NCBI RefSeq assembly: GCF_050624435.1
Contig: NC_134538.1
Coordinates: forward strand, 114,154,437 to 114,218,436
Length of the DNA: 64,000 bases
DNA from: Tenrec ecaudatus
Taxonomy: Eukaryota > Chordata > Mammalia > Afrosoricida > Tenrecidae
Direction of reading: 5' to 3'
The notes below the pieces were generated by a model. That model was not told where the DNA came from. It searched no databases and saw only the letters and a list, made by a program, of their open reading frames with translations. Shown piece after piece: positions 1-11,800 of the stretch. A program made the position numbers and the translations under genes. Position 1 is the stretch's first letter. Each line of letters starts with the position of its first letter.

Positions 1-720
1 GAAAAGTTCTAGCTTATTCTTACTGGGTTTTGTTTTCAGGTGACTTCCCTTTCTTCCTTACTTCCTCTTAGGATTCTGTCTTTATCCTAGATATTGGAAA
101 ATTTGACCATGGTGTTTTGCTATAGGGTGGGATGCCTGTTTGGAATTCTGTCAGGGTTTGTATCATATTTTTCTTCTAACTTATGGTGTTGAGTAGGTTC
201 TCTTCCATTATTTCTTTCACTATTTTCTGTGTAGGTATTTTTGTTTCTTTTTGCTCCAGCCTCCCAAGAGGGACAAGTTGTTCCTTTGATGATGCACCAC
301 ATAATTCAGAGATTTTCTTCAGATTTCTAAGCTTTTCTTCTTTATTGTTATTCTCATTGATTGTACTAGAAAGAATTATCTTTGAGCTTGTTCTTTTAGT
401 TTTCCTATTCTTTGGTTCTATTATTCAACTCTTTTATCATGTTGTCTAATTCTGTTATCATATTTATTTATTGGATACTTATTTGATGTAGATTTTCTAG
501 TTTTTATATTTTTATCCTCCATTCATTGTTGTCAACTAAACATTATTCTCCTAAGTTTTATTACTGATCATCTCAAGACCTCTTCTTTAGAGTGACACTT
601 TGATATTGCATGTTGTTCAGTTGTTTGTGCCATTTTTTCCTTTTATTTTCTTTTTAAATTGTGCACTGCGATTATGTCCTGTTTCTGTGGTATCTCATTA
701 CAGCTGTTAGACTTGGCTGA
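1..720 (-). mobile_element. LINE-1-like fragment (ORF1-like region), degraded
   Basis: Read on the minus strand, this stretch is A-rich. With stops ignored, it translates into a lysine/glutamate-rich, coiled-coil-like protein that includes a segment resembling the K-E-I-M-E-E-N-L motif of L1 ORF1-type proteins (around 120-300). Several in-frame stops are present, so it is not functional. The GC-rich tandem array on its 5' side (1000-1715) could be a 5' UTR array of the same element, but that is inference. It could also be a HAL1-type half-LINE or chance A-rich sequence. Confidence is low because no catalytic domain is visible. Confidence 0.3.
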
Positions 721-807
721 GCTTCTGAGTTGTATGGGGGCAGCTGACTCTTTCCAGGTGGCAGCGATGGCTGGGGCATTCCTTGACTGTGGTGGAAACA
801 TCTAAGG

Positions 808-992
808 CAGTGGTTCTCCACCTTCCAAATGCTGTGACCCTTTCATACAGTTCCTTATGTTGTGTGATCCCCCAATCATAGAATTATTTTTATTGCTACT
901 TCATAACTGTAATTTTGCTACTGTCATGAACCTGGTGACCGCTGTGAAAGGTTTGTTCAACCCCTAACACCCCAACAGATTGAGAACTGCTG
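808..992 (-). mobile_element. SPIN-like non-autonomous hAT element, internally deleted (185 bp)
   Basis: The ends are CAGTGGTTCTCCACCT and the imperfect complement ATTGAGAACTGCTG. They are flanked by an 8-bp duplication, ATCTAAGG at 800-807 and ATCCAAGG at 993-1000 (7 of 8 identical), as expected for hAT transposition. The interior matches the ends of the longer copies at 3036 and 28358 but lacks their middle. It has no coding capacity and would have needed a transposase in trans. Confidence 0.75.
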
Positions 993-999
993 ATCCAAG

Positions 1000-1715
1000 G
1001 TATTTTGGTGGGCTGCTGGGGTGCCTGGGGACTTCCTTGCTAGGTCTTAGAGACAGCTGGGGCTGTCCTACCAGGATGTAGAGGGGCCCAGAGACGTCCT
1101 TAATGGGTTGCTATGATGCCTGGGGCCTGCCTTGTCTGTGGGCGGGGATGACAAGAGTCTTCCTCCTTGGGTCACAGAGGTGTCCAGGGCTACATAGGTG
1201 GTTGGGTTTGCTTTTCTAGGCCTGGGGGTTAGCTGGGGCCTTCCTTGATTGGAAGGGTGGAGAGGGTATTGGGCAGGTCCTTTCTTTATGTTACAGCGAG
1301 GTCTGGTGCTTTGATTGGGGACAGAGACAGCTGTGGCCGTCCTCGCTAGGGGATAGGTATGCTCAGGACATTTCTTTTCACAGAGATGAGATTGATCATA
1401 TCTTCCTTGATGGGGGAGCAGGGTCAGCCAGGGCCTTCCTTGCTTGGTCCCGGGGATAACTCAGGCCTTCTTTGCTGGATCTCTAGGAGGGCTGGGCCCT
1501 CCTTGCTGGGCTGTTGAGGCACACTCAGCCTTCCCTGTTGTGCTGCTGGATGGCCGGGGTCTTCCTTGCAGCATTTTCTTGCCAAGGGGAAGGGATAGCT
1601 GAGGGCCGGTGATGGGTCTGCAGGTGGCCAGGGACTTGTGCGCTGAGTTGCAGGAATGGCTGGGCCCTTCTGTACTGGAGAGGCTGGGCCAACGAGCATC
1701 TTCCTTGCTGGAGTA
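1000..1715. repeat. Degenerate minisatellite, unit about 32 bp
   Basis: A core resembling CCTTCCTTGCTGGG recurs about every 32 bp. Occurrences start near 1032, 1064, 1096, 1128, 1157, 1190, 1238, 1277, 1307, 1336, 1368, 1400, 1433, 1465, 1496, 1528, 1559, 1633, 1664 and 1697. Between cores are AGCTGGG/CAGGG-type blocks. The tract is much more GC-rich than its AT-rich surroundings. It has roughly 21-22 diverged units, so it is old or never homogenised. Open frames across it are products of the periodicity. It could be the 5' UTR monomer array of the LINE fragment at 1-720. Confidence 0.7.
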
Positions 1716-1896
1716 TTTTTAAAATAAAGAATAAGTATAGTTTTAGGGTCCTCTCAAAATATGAAATGGAATAGTTTGAGAAGTTTGAAGGTGTGTGATA
1801 GGGGAGAATAAATATGAAACAGAGTGATGCATGGCACAGGCCCAGAAGAAGTTTAGTTAGCAGACATACAAATGCTGGACAGATCCATTAAGTACT

Positions 1897-2070
1897 GGAG
1901 CCCTAGGCGTGTGCTAGTTGCTCGTTAGGCTGCCACCCGTATGGCCAGCAGTTGGGAACCCCCAGCTCTGTGGAAGAAAGACTGGCTTTCCACTCCCAGA
2001 AACATTTACAGTCTGGGAAACCCGCAGGGGGTCACTCTGAGCCAGCATTGACTCGATGGCAGTGAGAGAG
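1897..2070 (+). mobile_element. AfroSINE (tRNA-derived SINE)
   Basis: It begins with GGAGCCCTAGGCGTGTGCTA (diverged tRNA-like box A region). It continues through an AGCAGTTGGGAACCC box-B-like block and a body with CATTTACAGTCTGGGAAACC. It ends in the family's 3' signature, GACTCGATGGCAGTGAG. It is nearly full length and has no coding capacity. Confidence 0.8.
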
Positions 2071-3027
2071 ATGCTTTATGCCACGATGAATCCAGGAGAG
2101 CCTTTTCATCAATGAGATTTGAGTTTTAGAAATACCACTCTGACAGCAAGGCAGATAGTGAATTTTAAAACGCCAGCTCCGGTCGTGGAAAGGGAATGGA
2201 ATCACCCACGGAGGAGAGTGAAGATGCTTTGGGCTCAGGAACATACACTTTCTGTCTGAAGTGCTTCACTGGCTGCATGCACTTGTCAGCATCATCGAAC
2301 TCTCTACCTTGTCTAAGAGACAGGTCTTTTTGTAAATTGGACCTCCATAAAACAGCTCAGAGGGAAAGGAGGGGAAGCCGAGGGGAAAGGAGTGGCAGAT
2401 GTCTGAGCCTGTGGTAGGGAAGCACTGGAAAACTAGGAGCGAGATGATGAAGGCCTGAAGCTGAGGCAGTTTCCGAAAGGAAAGAGAATCCCACAGGGAG
2501 AGGTCATTACAAAAAGGCACTAACTGGACCTGGTTATTTCCTGGACATCAAGAAGGAAAAAGAGGGAGCAGTTTTGGGAGCAATCAATGTTTCTGAACAA
2601 GGAAGATGGACAGATCACAGATGCCTTTAATAGACATTAGAAAGAAGGGAAGCCCATTTAGAAAATAGAAAACTAAGTTATAGACTTTGAAATGTCTTTA
2701 GGATCATCCTTTGGAAGTTTAGTGCTGATGGCCAAATATAAAGATTTGGTGTGAGATCTAAACTGTAATCCTGTTCTATTCATACTGTTCCTACTCTAGT
2801 TCAAACTCAGACAATTGTTGTCCATTTCTACTATTTGCTTTATACTCCAGTCCATTGTGCTACCGCCATTTGATGTCTCCCTTTTATATAAAAAAGTCAC
2901 GTCACTACTTACAGGAAGCAGTTGACTGTTATTTGTTGTTTTTGAAATTATAGTCCCATGACTTCGCCATACCCTTAAGGCCTGTACTGTAGACCTGGCT
3001 TCCCACTGCTTCTGTATTCATTGCATC
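2071..3027. other. No gene or repeat recognised
   Basis: Mixed-composition sequence with a purine-rich run around 2340-2480. Short open frames on both strands resemble no known protein and lack any supporting splice or promoter context. Confidence 0.5.
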
Positions 3028-3035
3028 CTGTAGGG

Positions 3036-3365
3036 CAGTGGTTCTCAGCCTCCCTCAGGCCGTGACCCTTTCATGCAGTTCCTCATGTGGTAGGGACCCC
3101 CAACCATAACATTATTTTCATTGTTATTCATAACTGTCACTTTGCTATTTTTATGAATCACAATGTAACTATCTGATATGCAGGATATATTTTGATTGTT
3201 ACAAATTGAACATAAAACATAATTAAAGCAGAGTGATTAATCACAAAACAATATGTAATTATATATTGTGAAATAGTTATGTGTTTTTTGATGGTCTTAA
3301 ATGACCCCTGTGAAAGGGTCATTCGGCCCCCAAAGGGGTTGCGATCCACAGGTTGAGAACTGCTG
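3036..3365 (-). mobile_element. SPIN-like non-autonomous hAT element (330 bp)
   Basis: The terminal inverted repeats are CAGTGGTTCTCAGCCT and CAGGTTGAGAACTGCTG. An 8-bp duplication flanks them: CTGTAGGG at 3028-3035 and CTGTAGAC at 3366-3373 (6 of 8, centred on TGTAG, a typical hAT target). The subterminal sequence near 3300-3350, GACCCCTGTGAAAGGGTC followed by GGCCCCCAAAGGGGTTGCGA, is diagnostic of the family. The interior contains ATCTGATATGCAGGATATA and TGATTAATCACAAAA blocks shared with 28358-28812. Confidence 0.85.
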
Positions 3366-3373
3366 CTGTAGAC

Positions 3374-6300
3374 AAATCCAATCACTCCAAACAAAGCCTG
3401 TACCTGGCTATGAACCTTTGTAATGTTTCTTTCTCTGGAAACATAATTGCTCTCTTTTTTTCCCTCCAAAGTTCCAACACATGTAGTCACTATACCTCTT
3501 CCTTAGTGGATGAATGCCGACTTACGAAACTAGAATATAATACTAATCATAACAAATAAGTAGAGTCACCACATCATCCTTTCAAACTCTATCAACAGCA
3601 GTTTTGCAGCATTTTTCAATACACATTAAATTACAAAAAAAATTATCCCCTTGATTCCACCTAAAAAGTGTGATTTTTAAAATGAGAAAGTAAAATTTAA
3701 AAACCCTAGGTGATCTTGTAATGATCAAAAACCAGTGGTTCATAGTGCTTAATTCACTATGTTCTGGTTTCATCAATCACGTTTTTCTTCCATGCTTTGA
3801 GCCTCTCTGAGAACCTGAAGATGTGAGCCAGTTCCTTCACTTGTCCGAGTAATCAGAATCCTCCTCAGGAGCGACTCTGCTGAGCCTCACTCATGCCACC
3901 TCCATGGCCACTCCTAACATGATGCTAATTCTATTCCTAGTCAGTATGTTTTTTGTTGAAAGAAGTAAAATACATTTTACATATAAAACTGAAGTGACCC
4001 ACTTTCAAAATTTGTCAATTAAAATCATATAGCTACAACATAGAATGTCAGTTATCAAAATGTCATGCCTTAATTAATGAGAACAATCCTTAATAAGCGA
4101 TTGTATTTTTAACAAAACAGTTTTAGTGGCTTTCTTTATTGTTCATCTAATATTAATGTTATACTTTCTTGAAATAGTGAACTCTTACAATAGTAAGAAA
4201 TACATTAGAAAGTTTTTTTGCTGTGACTGGAAGATTTAATTCACCAAATTGAAATTCATCCTGGAATTTCTATTCTTAGAATATGACATAATCATACAGT
4301 AAAGGAGAAATAAATTTCAGTGAATGAAAAGACAGTACATCAACTTCAGACCACAGAAAGCAATCTGCATAGCGCTATAGATCCATCTACGCAGACCATT
4401 GTCTGTTGTGAGTGAAGTTTTCAGTGTCATCACTTCTAGTTTTCCCTGACTTTAAATACCATTATCCTGAAGGATAAAGCTTTACTAAAATGTAGATGCC
4501 TATATATGGGGTTCTGTTTTACTTCGGAGACATGAATTGACATATTAATTCAATTTCAGAGGCATTCTTTCAGCATGTTGCCAGATTATGTTATCTGTAT
4601 GTAATAGGTGATCCGACTGTGTTTGTGTGCTTCATGTCACATTGCTGGATAAGCTTCTTGACCTACACAAGAGTTACCACTTAACACTGGTACCGAGGAG
4701 TGTGGGTGGTCTTGTGCACAGGACAGAAATATTATGGTGACCAAGTGTCCCACTGTCATCACTGATCAGGCTGTGGCTTTTCCATACAAAGTGTGGGGAT
4801 GCACTACACTTCATTCATAAATGCTTTGGGTTTCTCATGTAAAGTTAATTTATTTTGAAAAACCTTTTAACACAACCATTTCATTCCATGCAAACCTGTC
4901 CCATCAACCCTCCTGCCGCTCCAAATACCTCCCCCTGCCCCACTCTAGGCTGGACAGATTGAGAGTCTTTTATATTCTCAGATTCATGCTAGTCATCTTC
5001 CTGTCTAATCTTCCTGGTCTAATCTTAGAAAAGAAGGAGTCTGTCTCATCCTCAAAAATTGTTATAACCCCATGCACAGAGAAAAGCCCACTTTAAAATG
5101 ATTACTAACGCGACTTAAAGGCCCAAGGAAATACTAACTTTTAACATTGGTTTCTTCCTATATGAAAAAGGCCTCTATAAAGATTTTAAATTACCTAATA
5201 AAGATTAAGATCAAACAATAAAAATAATAGATGAGATTTAAGCAAATGAGATTTGTTTAAGTTATTTTAAAATGCTATCCAACTAAGTAATAACAAAATG
5301 AAGGAATGGGGTGGGGTGGGGGAACTCAAAACGATACAAGTTGTGAGAAAGCTTTCAACTTTAAAGAAAAGAATACTTTATATAAATCCTAAATAAGACT
5401 TTTTGACATACTGTTTGCTGTTCTAGATGAAAGGAAAGTTGTATTATAAGTAAGATGCTACTTGCAATTGAGTTGGCTCCCATGCATAGTTTTCCAATGT
5501 ATAACAGAAAGCCTAGTCTGAAAGATAAATTGCAATGTGGCAGGCAAATAAGATGTCTGTGCGGAAGGCTTTTTTGAGTAGGAAAAGTCTTCTTGCTATG
5601 CTCAATAGTAAATAAGCCATTTTAAAAGAAGTCTTATTTCCCTGTAGAAATAATGGTAATGACATTGGTAGAGATTGCACCCTAAACATATAGGCAGGAA
5701 AATTGGAACTTCAACTATGTAATATTTTAATATACTGTAAAAGATTTGTGAGTCCTTGCCAGTGGCCTGATTATTCAGATTATTAAATTATTTTGGAGTT
5801 AGAACACCTAATCTTACAGTGTTCCGAAAATGAATTTTCACTTTTCCTGCATAAACTGAGAAGTTACACGGTCAAGTTTCATTTCCATCGTGGCAAGAAA
5901 GTGAGAGAGTCACGATGAAAGGGTCAGCACCGCAATTCTAGGTGCCTGGATGAGACTTCAGGAAGCGCTCTCTGACTTCACCTGGTGAATATTGGATATG
6001 TTTAATGCAGGATAGAAAATAATTTCTGCCTTTCAATGCTTGCATATGGCTTGTAAGCTTTTAAACCAGGCGTAAGTTAAATATATGTTTAAATAAAACA
6101 AACAGGATAGCGGTAGCATGCAGTTTACTTAAGATTTCATTAAATGTGCATATAACTTTCCCAATCAACACCAAATCTGCATACAGGGCTTGGATCTTGG
6201 CTTCTAATATCCTTCTTCAGTGAAAGAGGCCAGAACTCCTGTGACAAATGATTGATGTTAGAACTGGGTCAAGAAATAAGCGGGGCAAAGCTGTTGCATC

Positions 6301-7291
6301 CTGTATTCCTAGGAAGTAAGGAAATAAGCGTCCAAAAGAAATGGAGGCAAGTCAAAGGGACATAGAGCCATTTGTTTAAAGTGCTCCCAGTGGCCACGTC
6401 TCAATTGATTTGAGCAATAATACAAGAAAAGTCATATTGACTTGAACCTAAAATATAAAATAAATATTTGTGAGTTCATCCTGACAAATAAATATTTATG
6501 AATCCATCCTGATAAAATTAGCAATGAAATAAATGGGGAAAGAGAAAAATTCCACATGCAAAAATAAAATCCCATGTGAGTTTCACAGTAGCTCTGCTCT
6601 CTGGGATCTCGGACATACATAAATCTCTACTCCATAGGCTTGGGCTGCACATGGTGACTTGACTTTCCCCCACAGCAGAGAGCATTGAAGGAGGATGACA
6701 GTGCTTTTCAGTGCAGACACCTGGCAAACATTATCTCCGCCAGGTGATCAAGGGTAATGTATGAGGTATGTACTCTTTGCATGTTCTGATGAGAGTAAAA
6801 GTTTAACTTAGGGATTTTCTGCCCCAGAGACCATCACCGCCATATAATCATGAGAAAACCACCAAACACACACCCATCGAGGGGGATTCCAGAAAATACA
6901 TCCCCCACACTCCATAAAACCATAAAAGTCATAAAAACTTAAGAAAGTTTGAGAAACCATCACAGCCAAGAGGATACTAAGGAGCCGTAATGAATCGAGA
7001 TAGGATTCTAATACAGATAGAGTACATTAGGCAAAGTGAAAAATCTGAATAAAGTATGAGCTAAAATGAACACTAATGTTTCAATATTGATTCATTAATT
7101 ATAGCAACTATACTGTACTAATATAAAATGTAAGTAATAGGAGGAAATGGATATGTGCTATGTAGCGAATGCACTCTTTGCACTATTTCTGTAAATGTGA
7201 AACGATTCTAAAATTAATTCTATTACAAAAATAAAGTAAAAGGGAGAAAAAAACCCAGTACATGAAATCAAATTGGCCTCAAGCCCGAGGC
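3374..7291. other. AT-rich sequence, no gene or repeat family recognised
   Basis: I see no long open frame, exon-like pattern or family signature. There is a G-rich run near 5307-5322 and a diverged 28-bp tandem pair at 6456-6512. Ancient repeats too eroded to recognise by eye may be present. Confidence 0.5.
6456..6512. repeat. Two-copy tandem repeat, about 28 bp unit
   Basis: AAATAAATATTTGTGAGTTC..CATCCTGA is followed directly by a second copy reading AAATAAATATTTATGAATCC..CATCCTGA. A few substitutions separate them. This looks like an ordinary slippage duplication. Confidence 0.7.
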
Positions 7292-7490
7292 AAGCCTACT
7301 GCCATTGAGTTGCTTCTAACTCACAGAGACCTGATAGGACAGAATAGAAATATCCCTTTGGGTTTTTGAAACCATACAGCTTTATGACGGCAGGCAGCTT
7401 CACCGTTCTCTGGTGAAGCACTTGGTGGGTCGGAACCACCAACATTGTGGTAGCAGCTTGATACCTACCTCACGGTACCACCAGGCTGCT
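7292..7490 (-). mobile_element. AfroSINE, minus strand
   Basis: Reading the plus strand, the element starts with its 3' signature in reverse, CCTACTGCCATTGAGTTG and ACTCACAGAGACC. It passes through the body (GACAGAATAGAAATA, GAAACCATACAG) and ends with the tRNA-like 5' part in reverse (GGAACCACC, then ACCACCAGGCTGC). The order of blocks matches the plus-strand copies. Confidence 0.75.
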
Positions 7491-8647
7491 TTAAGTTGGC
7501 CTTCGTATAGCGAAATGTTGGTGTGAGTCCCTCTGGTTGAGATGCAGTGTCGGCTCTATTTGGCTATCGTAGGGAGAGTGTAGCAGCTACTCAGCAGTTT
7601 ATTTTATTTACAGTATATGGTATACCTCAGAATGCATTTATGGTATACCTCAGAATGCATTTGAAAATGCACCTAGGCTTCCAACCTGCAAACCCCAGTC
7701 ACTGTCATGCGCAATGGGTCCACGCTAACCTCAGTACAATGTGCTCTGGCATGCGGAGGGTGGAAGCAGGCACGGTCTGCACGAGGCCAGAATGCATTCC
7801 AGATGCCTAGCTTTATTTCCATCTTGCATTCAAATTCTCTGTATGGTACAAGCAAGTAGAAAGGCTAACTACCCAGGTCAAAGTGCTATTATGGTTTTAC
7901 CTGGAGGTAATCTTTTCTGATTAGTGCCTCATGGCTTTTACTACACAATGAAAGCAGCTGCTAAACCCTAAAGCCGCTCAGCAGCACCGTTCAAGAACAC
8001 ACGCACACAGCTCAAGCACCCCCCCCCACCTACACATATGCATACATACGCTGCAGATATGCCCATTCAGTTTACTTTATTTGGCTTTTTTACAGCTATA
8101 AACCTGAAAGGTCACAAGACTTTTGAAGATTGGAAAATTTGACATTGCTTCATATCTCTTTCTAATGACTTCATTTGAACCATTGATTTGCCAATTACTT
8201 TGTCATTTAAAGAAATTGTAATATAGAAACAGAAGTCTTTCTTAAATCAATCCCTCTAGTAACCCCAGCCCCAATGGAAACATCAAAGTACCTCCATGAG
8301 CCGAGATGCCTGGATTTCCAGCATTGTAGAAAAGACCCTTTCCACCATGAAGCATAACATAGGCTGTAACTTGAATGGAAAGAAAATAAATGAAGAAGAA
8401 GGGTCTCAGAAACTTCCCAACACAGTGTCCTAATATTAGACTCAGATGTAGAGCTGACCTTTGCGCTCTCGCTTCCCTCAAGTTATTTGAACGGAGTCGA
8501 TTCCGGACATTAGGATTTTAACCTGGATTGACGGCTGAGCTGGGTGCACATTATATTTTCTTAGCAGCCCTTGCAGAGGCAGTAGTGTTCTTAGACATTG
8601 CAAGTAAATGATGATCTTTTAAGTGGTGGTGACTTCTTTGCGTGTAT
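7491..8647. other. No gene recognised; contains a perfect 23-bp tandem duplication
   Basis: The stretch has a perfect two-copy 23-bp duplication at 7616-7661 and a C8 run near 8021. Nothing coding is evident. Confidence 0.5.
7616..7661. repeat. Perfect two-copy tandem duplication, 23 bp unit
   Basis: The 23-bp unit beginning TATGGTATACCTCAG at 7616 is repeated without change at 7639. The absence of any mismatch suggests a recent duplication. Confidence 0.9.
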
Positions 8648-8826
8648 ACCCCAAAACAAACCCACTGCCACCGAGTCCACTTGGACTCCTAGCAACAGTG
8701 CGGAGGATTGCTACATCTTTATGGGAGTGAATGACTTCCATTTTCTCTCTTGGAGTAGCTGTGGGTATGAACCACTGGCTTTGCAATTAACTAACAGCCC
8801 AGCATTTACTCTGTGGAACCAGTGTG
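8648..8826 (-). mobile_element. AfroSINE, minus strand
   Basis: It opens with ACCCCAAAACAAACCCACTG CCACCGAGTCC, the reverse of the GACTCGRTGGCAGTG..GGTTTG tail. The diverged body follows, then ATGAACCACTGGC (reverse of box B) and CTGTGGAACCAGTG near the 5' end. Several substitutions and small indels are present. Confidence 0.65.
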
Positions 8827-11800
8827 TAGGTGACATAATAAAAGGAAACTGATGTGTGGAATTTTAGAGAAGAAATCAGCTTGAATGAGTATGGATAATT
8901 TATACCAATCTCAATATATTCTAATTGCTGATTTTTTTTATAAACTCTCAAGGTCTCTGTTAGATGTATAATAAATTTAATGGAAGAACAGAGAGAAGGT
9001 TTAAATGTGGTTCCATGTCAATCAAATTCTTTCTTAATGAAGATGACTACTTGGTTCTGTCTTCTATCCAGATTTCTGAATTCCCACTTGGGTAGTGCTT
9101 GCAATCTGGGACCTAAGAATATGGGCATATGCAAACACTTTAAAGGTTTTGAATCAAAGGAAACAGATGCATTTTATACAAAGTCCTGAATTTTATATTA
9201 TGGATTACTAGGATTGGCACTAACATAAGTCATGTGTCTAATTCTTTGCATCAGTAGGAGAAGAAAATAAGGCCAACAATAGTAAATTATCTTAACTTCT
9301 TTCAGGAAATACGGATGACTTCATAGTGAGAGATTGGCTGTGTGAGTCAAAAGCATTAAAATGCCAACCATAAATAAAGGCAAATGCCCTCATCCCCACT
9401 GGGATAAAATGATATTCCATTCCAAAAACACTGACTAGGTACAGGAGGTTTGGTTTTGTTTTATTTGAGATTTGCTCATGCCCAAAGTAGCGGGAAAAGA
9501 ACGTAAAGAACTTATTCTCACAAAACACAATTCACAAACAAGCACTCAAAACGAGAAGACCTACTCTCAAATCCATTTTGTACTGGCAAGTGGGGTGCTA
9601 AAATTTTAACAGCAAACATCATTTTCGGTTAAAACATACATTTGAAGGCAGATTAATTTGGATTTGTTTACATTTCAATGTGATATTTTATCACATACAT
9701 ATGGACTCACACAATTTTAGAAAGAAATGATCAGATCTCTTTCAAAGATGGCTCTTTAACTCCGTACTAGTGGCCAACAGCTGAAAATGAGGCTGTAGGT
9801 TTCATTTTATTAACCAACATCCTATCACATTTTTGCTGCTATGTAAAGAATTAAATTTACACAATGAAATTAAATTCAGAAAGTAGTATTTGTTAATGAT
9901 TAACAGTGAAGAGTTACTTTGTAATTGGTTATACATTTGAATTAAGGATTCATAACAATATTTTCTCCTAGTTCTATGTAGTTATGGAATTAGAGAATAA
10001 TTGAAAATAGAACAAATGAGGTCCAGTCTATTATTTGTTTATTTTTATAGACTGCAAATTCCAGTTGTTATACTGAAGGAAGGAAGCACTGGGCTCTGCC
10101 ACTCGCTGTGAAAAGACCACTTTGGCATTACAATGATTTCTTATCTGTCAAAAGCATTAAATCACACTCACCTTGTTCTACTGTATGCTGGTTGGCTTAA
10201 CAAATTAATGACATGAAAGTGCTTTGAAAATAGAAAGAATGAAACATCTTTACAGCCTGGGAATAAGTCTGAGAAGAGGAAGAAGGCTAAAGGGCAACAA
10301 CTTGTCCTCTAAGACCGTAAGGATTTCAAATAATGACGTTTTTTTTAACTAGCTCATTCTTACTTTGATATATAAAATCTTCCCTAAAAGAAGTTATAAT
10401 GGAAACTTTAAGAGCATATAAGCAATTCTAATTGAACCATGATGTTAAAAGACTACCCACTCTAGCCTATAATATTTCTATAATTGCAGCAACAATTCAT
10501 TCTCCATTGCTTTGTATTAATGTATGCAATAATTAAAGTAATGGAGTTTGTGCTAATTTTGCATGATAATTGATTATGCAAACCAAGTATATATTAAGTA
10601 TGTGCTCATTCTTGAATTAAGACATGCTTGATGATATGGGAAAAAAATAGCTAAACTATATGGCTTCTCAAGAAGCTTTTAACCTTGTCAGGAAACTGTG
10701 TATACAGATGTCCTCAGTATGTATTCTGACCTGTTAAACCATTTCAGGAATAAATGCATAGCTGCATATATATACATCTAATATTAGAATGGCAGAAAAA
10801 AAGTGAGGTGATTTCTGACCCTGCTACAGCTAGAGAGGATGGCTGGCAAGAGAGCCCAAGATTTAAGGAGCTTAATTAATTACTCAATCCTAGATCTGAA
10901 CTTTGGAAGCCATTGGGAAGCTGGGGAACTGGAAAACAACTTCAAAAGCATTCGAAGTAATTGGAATAGCTTGAAGAAAGAAGTAGAGATAGAAAAGCAC
11001 AAAACATTTTTAGGAGAGGAAGTAATTTCGCAGTTTGAGACACGTCAAACTGGGTAGAAAAGGACACAATTCTGAAGATGGTGTGGTGCCAGGTAGTATA
11101 GCCTGTTGACTGATAGAATGAAATAGATGGGCTTCCTTTAGGGGGGAGCTGTAAATCACTTTAAAGTTAAATAAACATTTCTAAGCATTTTTTAATTGGT
11201 TAAAAAAATAAATTTTATTTAAGATGGAATTATATGTAATTAAGTTAGAAATGCTCTTCCTAATTGTGGTTAGAAAAATAAATAACTGTCAATCTGGTGA
11301 TACCAGATTTCTGAAGAAAACAATGATTGTAATTTGAAGGTCCCACTACATGAACATTTGAGGAAAGAAAAATGCTTTCAAAGTAAAGGACTTTTATTTT
11401 TATTGAATAGTCACCTTTTACATAGTACTGTATGTATATGACAATACTCAATTTCATTCAGGAGTCCAAATTATAGACTGATATCACATCGAGTATTTAG
11501 AAACAATAGCGAACACTTTGATGGATCAACTTTCTGTTCGTTATTGACCAATTACCATATTTTCTTTTAAGTTTTATTAATTTGAATGTTCACTTTATTA
11601 AGTATGCAAGCAAATTAAGTACAAATATTAACAAATTGTACTGTTATCATATGGCTAGGTGATTTCTAAGTTATACTTTTCTTTTAAATTTAAAAAACAA
11701 TTACTAAAGAAACTTTCTAGCAGGTATTCTAGAAGAATATTTTCATTTGTAAATCTAAATTTTAAATTTGAGTTATCAACTTTTTTAACATAAAAAGTAA

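Noticed and set aside
1424..1699. 91-codon Pro-rich minus-strand frame
   Set aside because: Explained by the ~32-bp minisatellite periodicity.
10839..11057. 72-codon Lys/Glu-rich frame
   Set aside because: No domain, isolated in AT-rich non-genic sequence.
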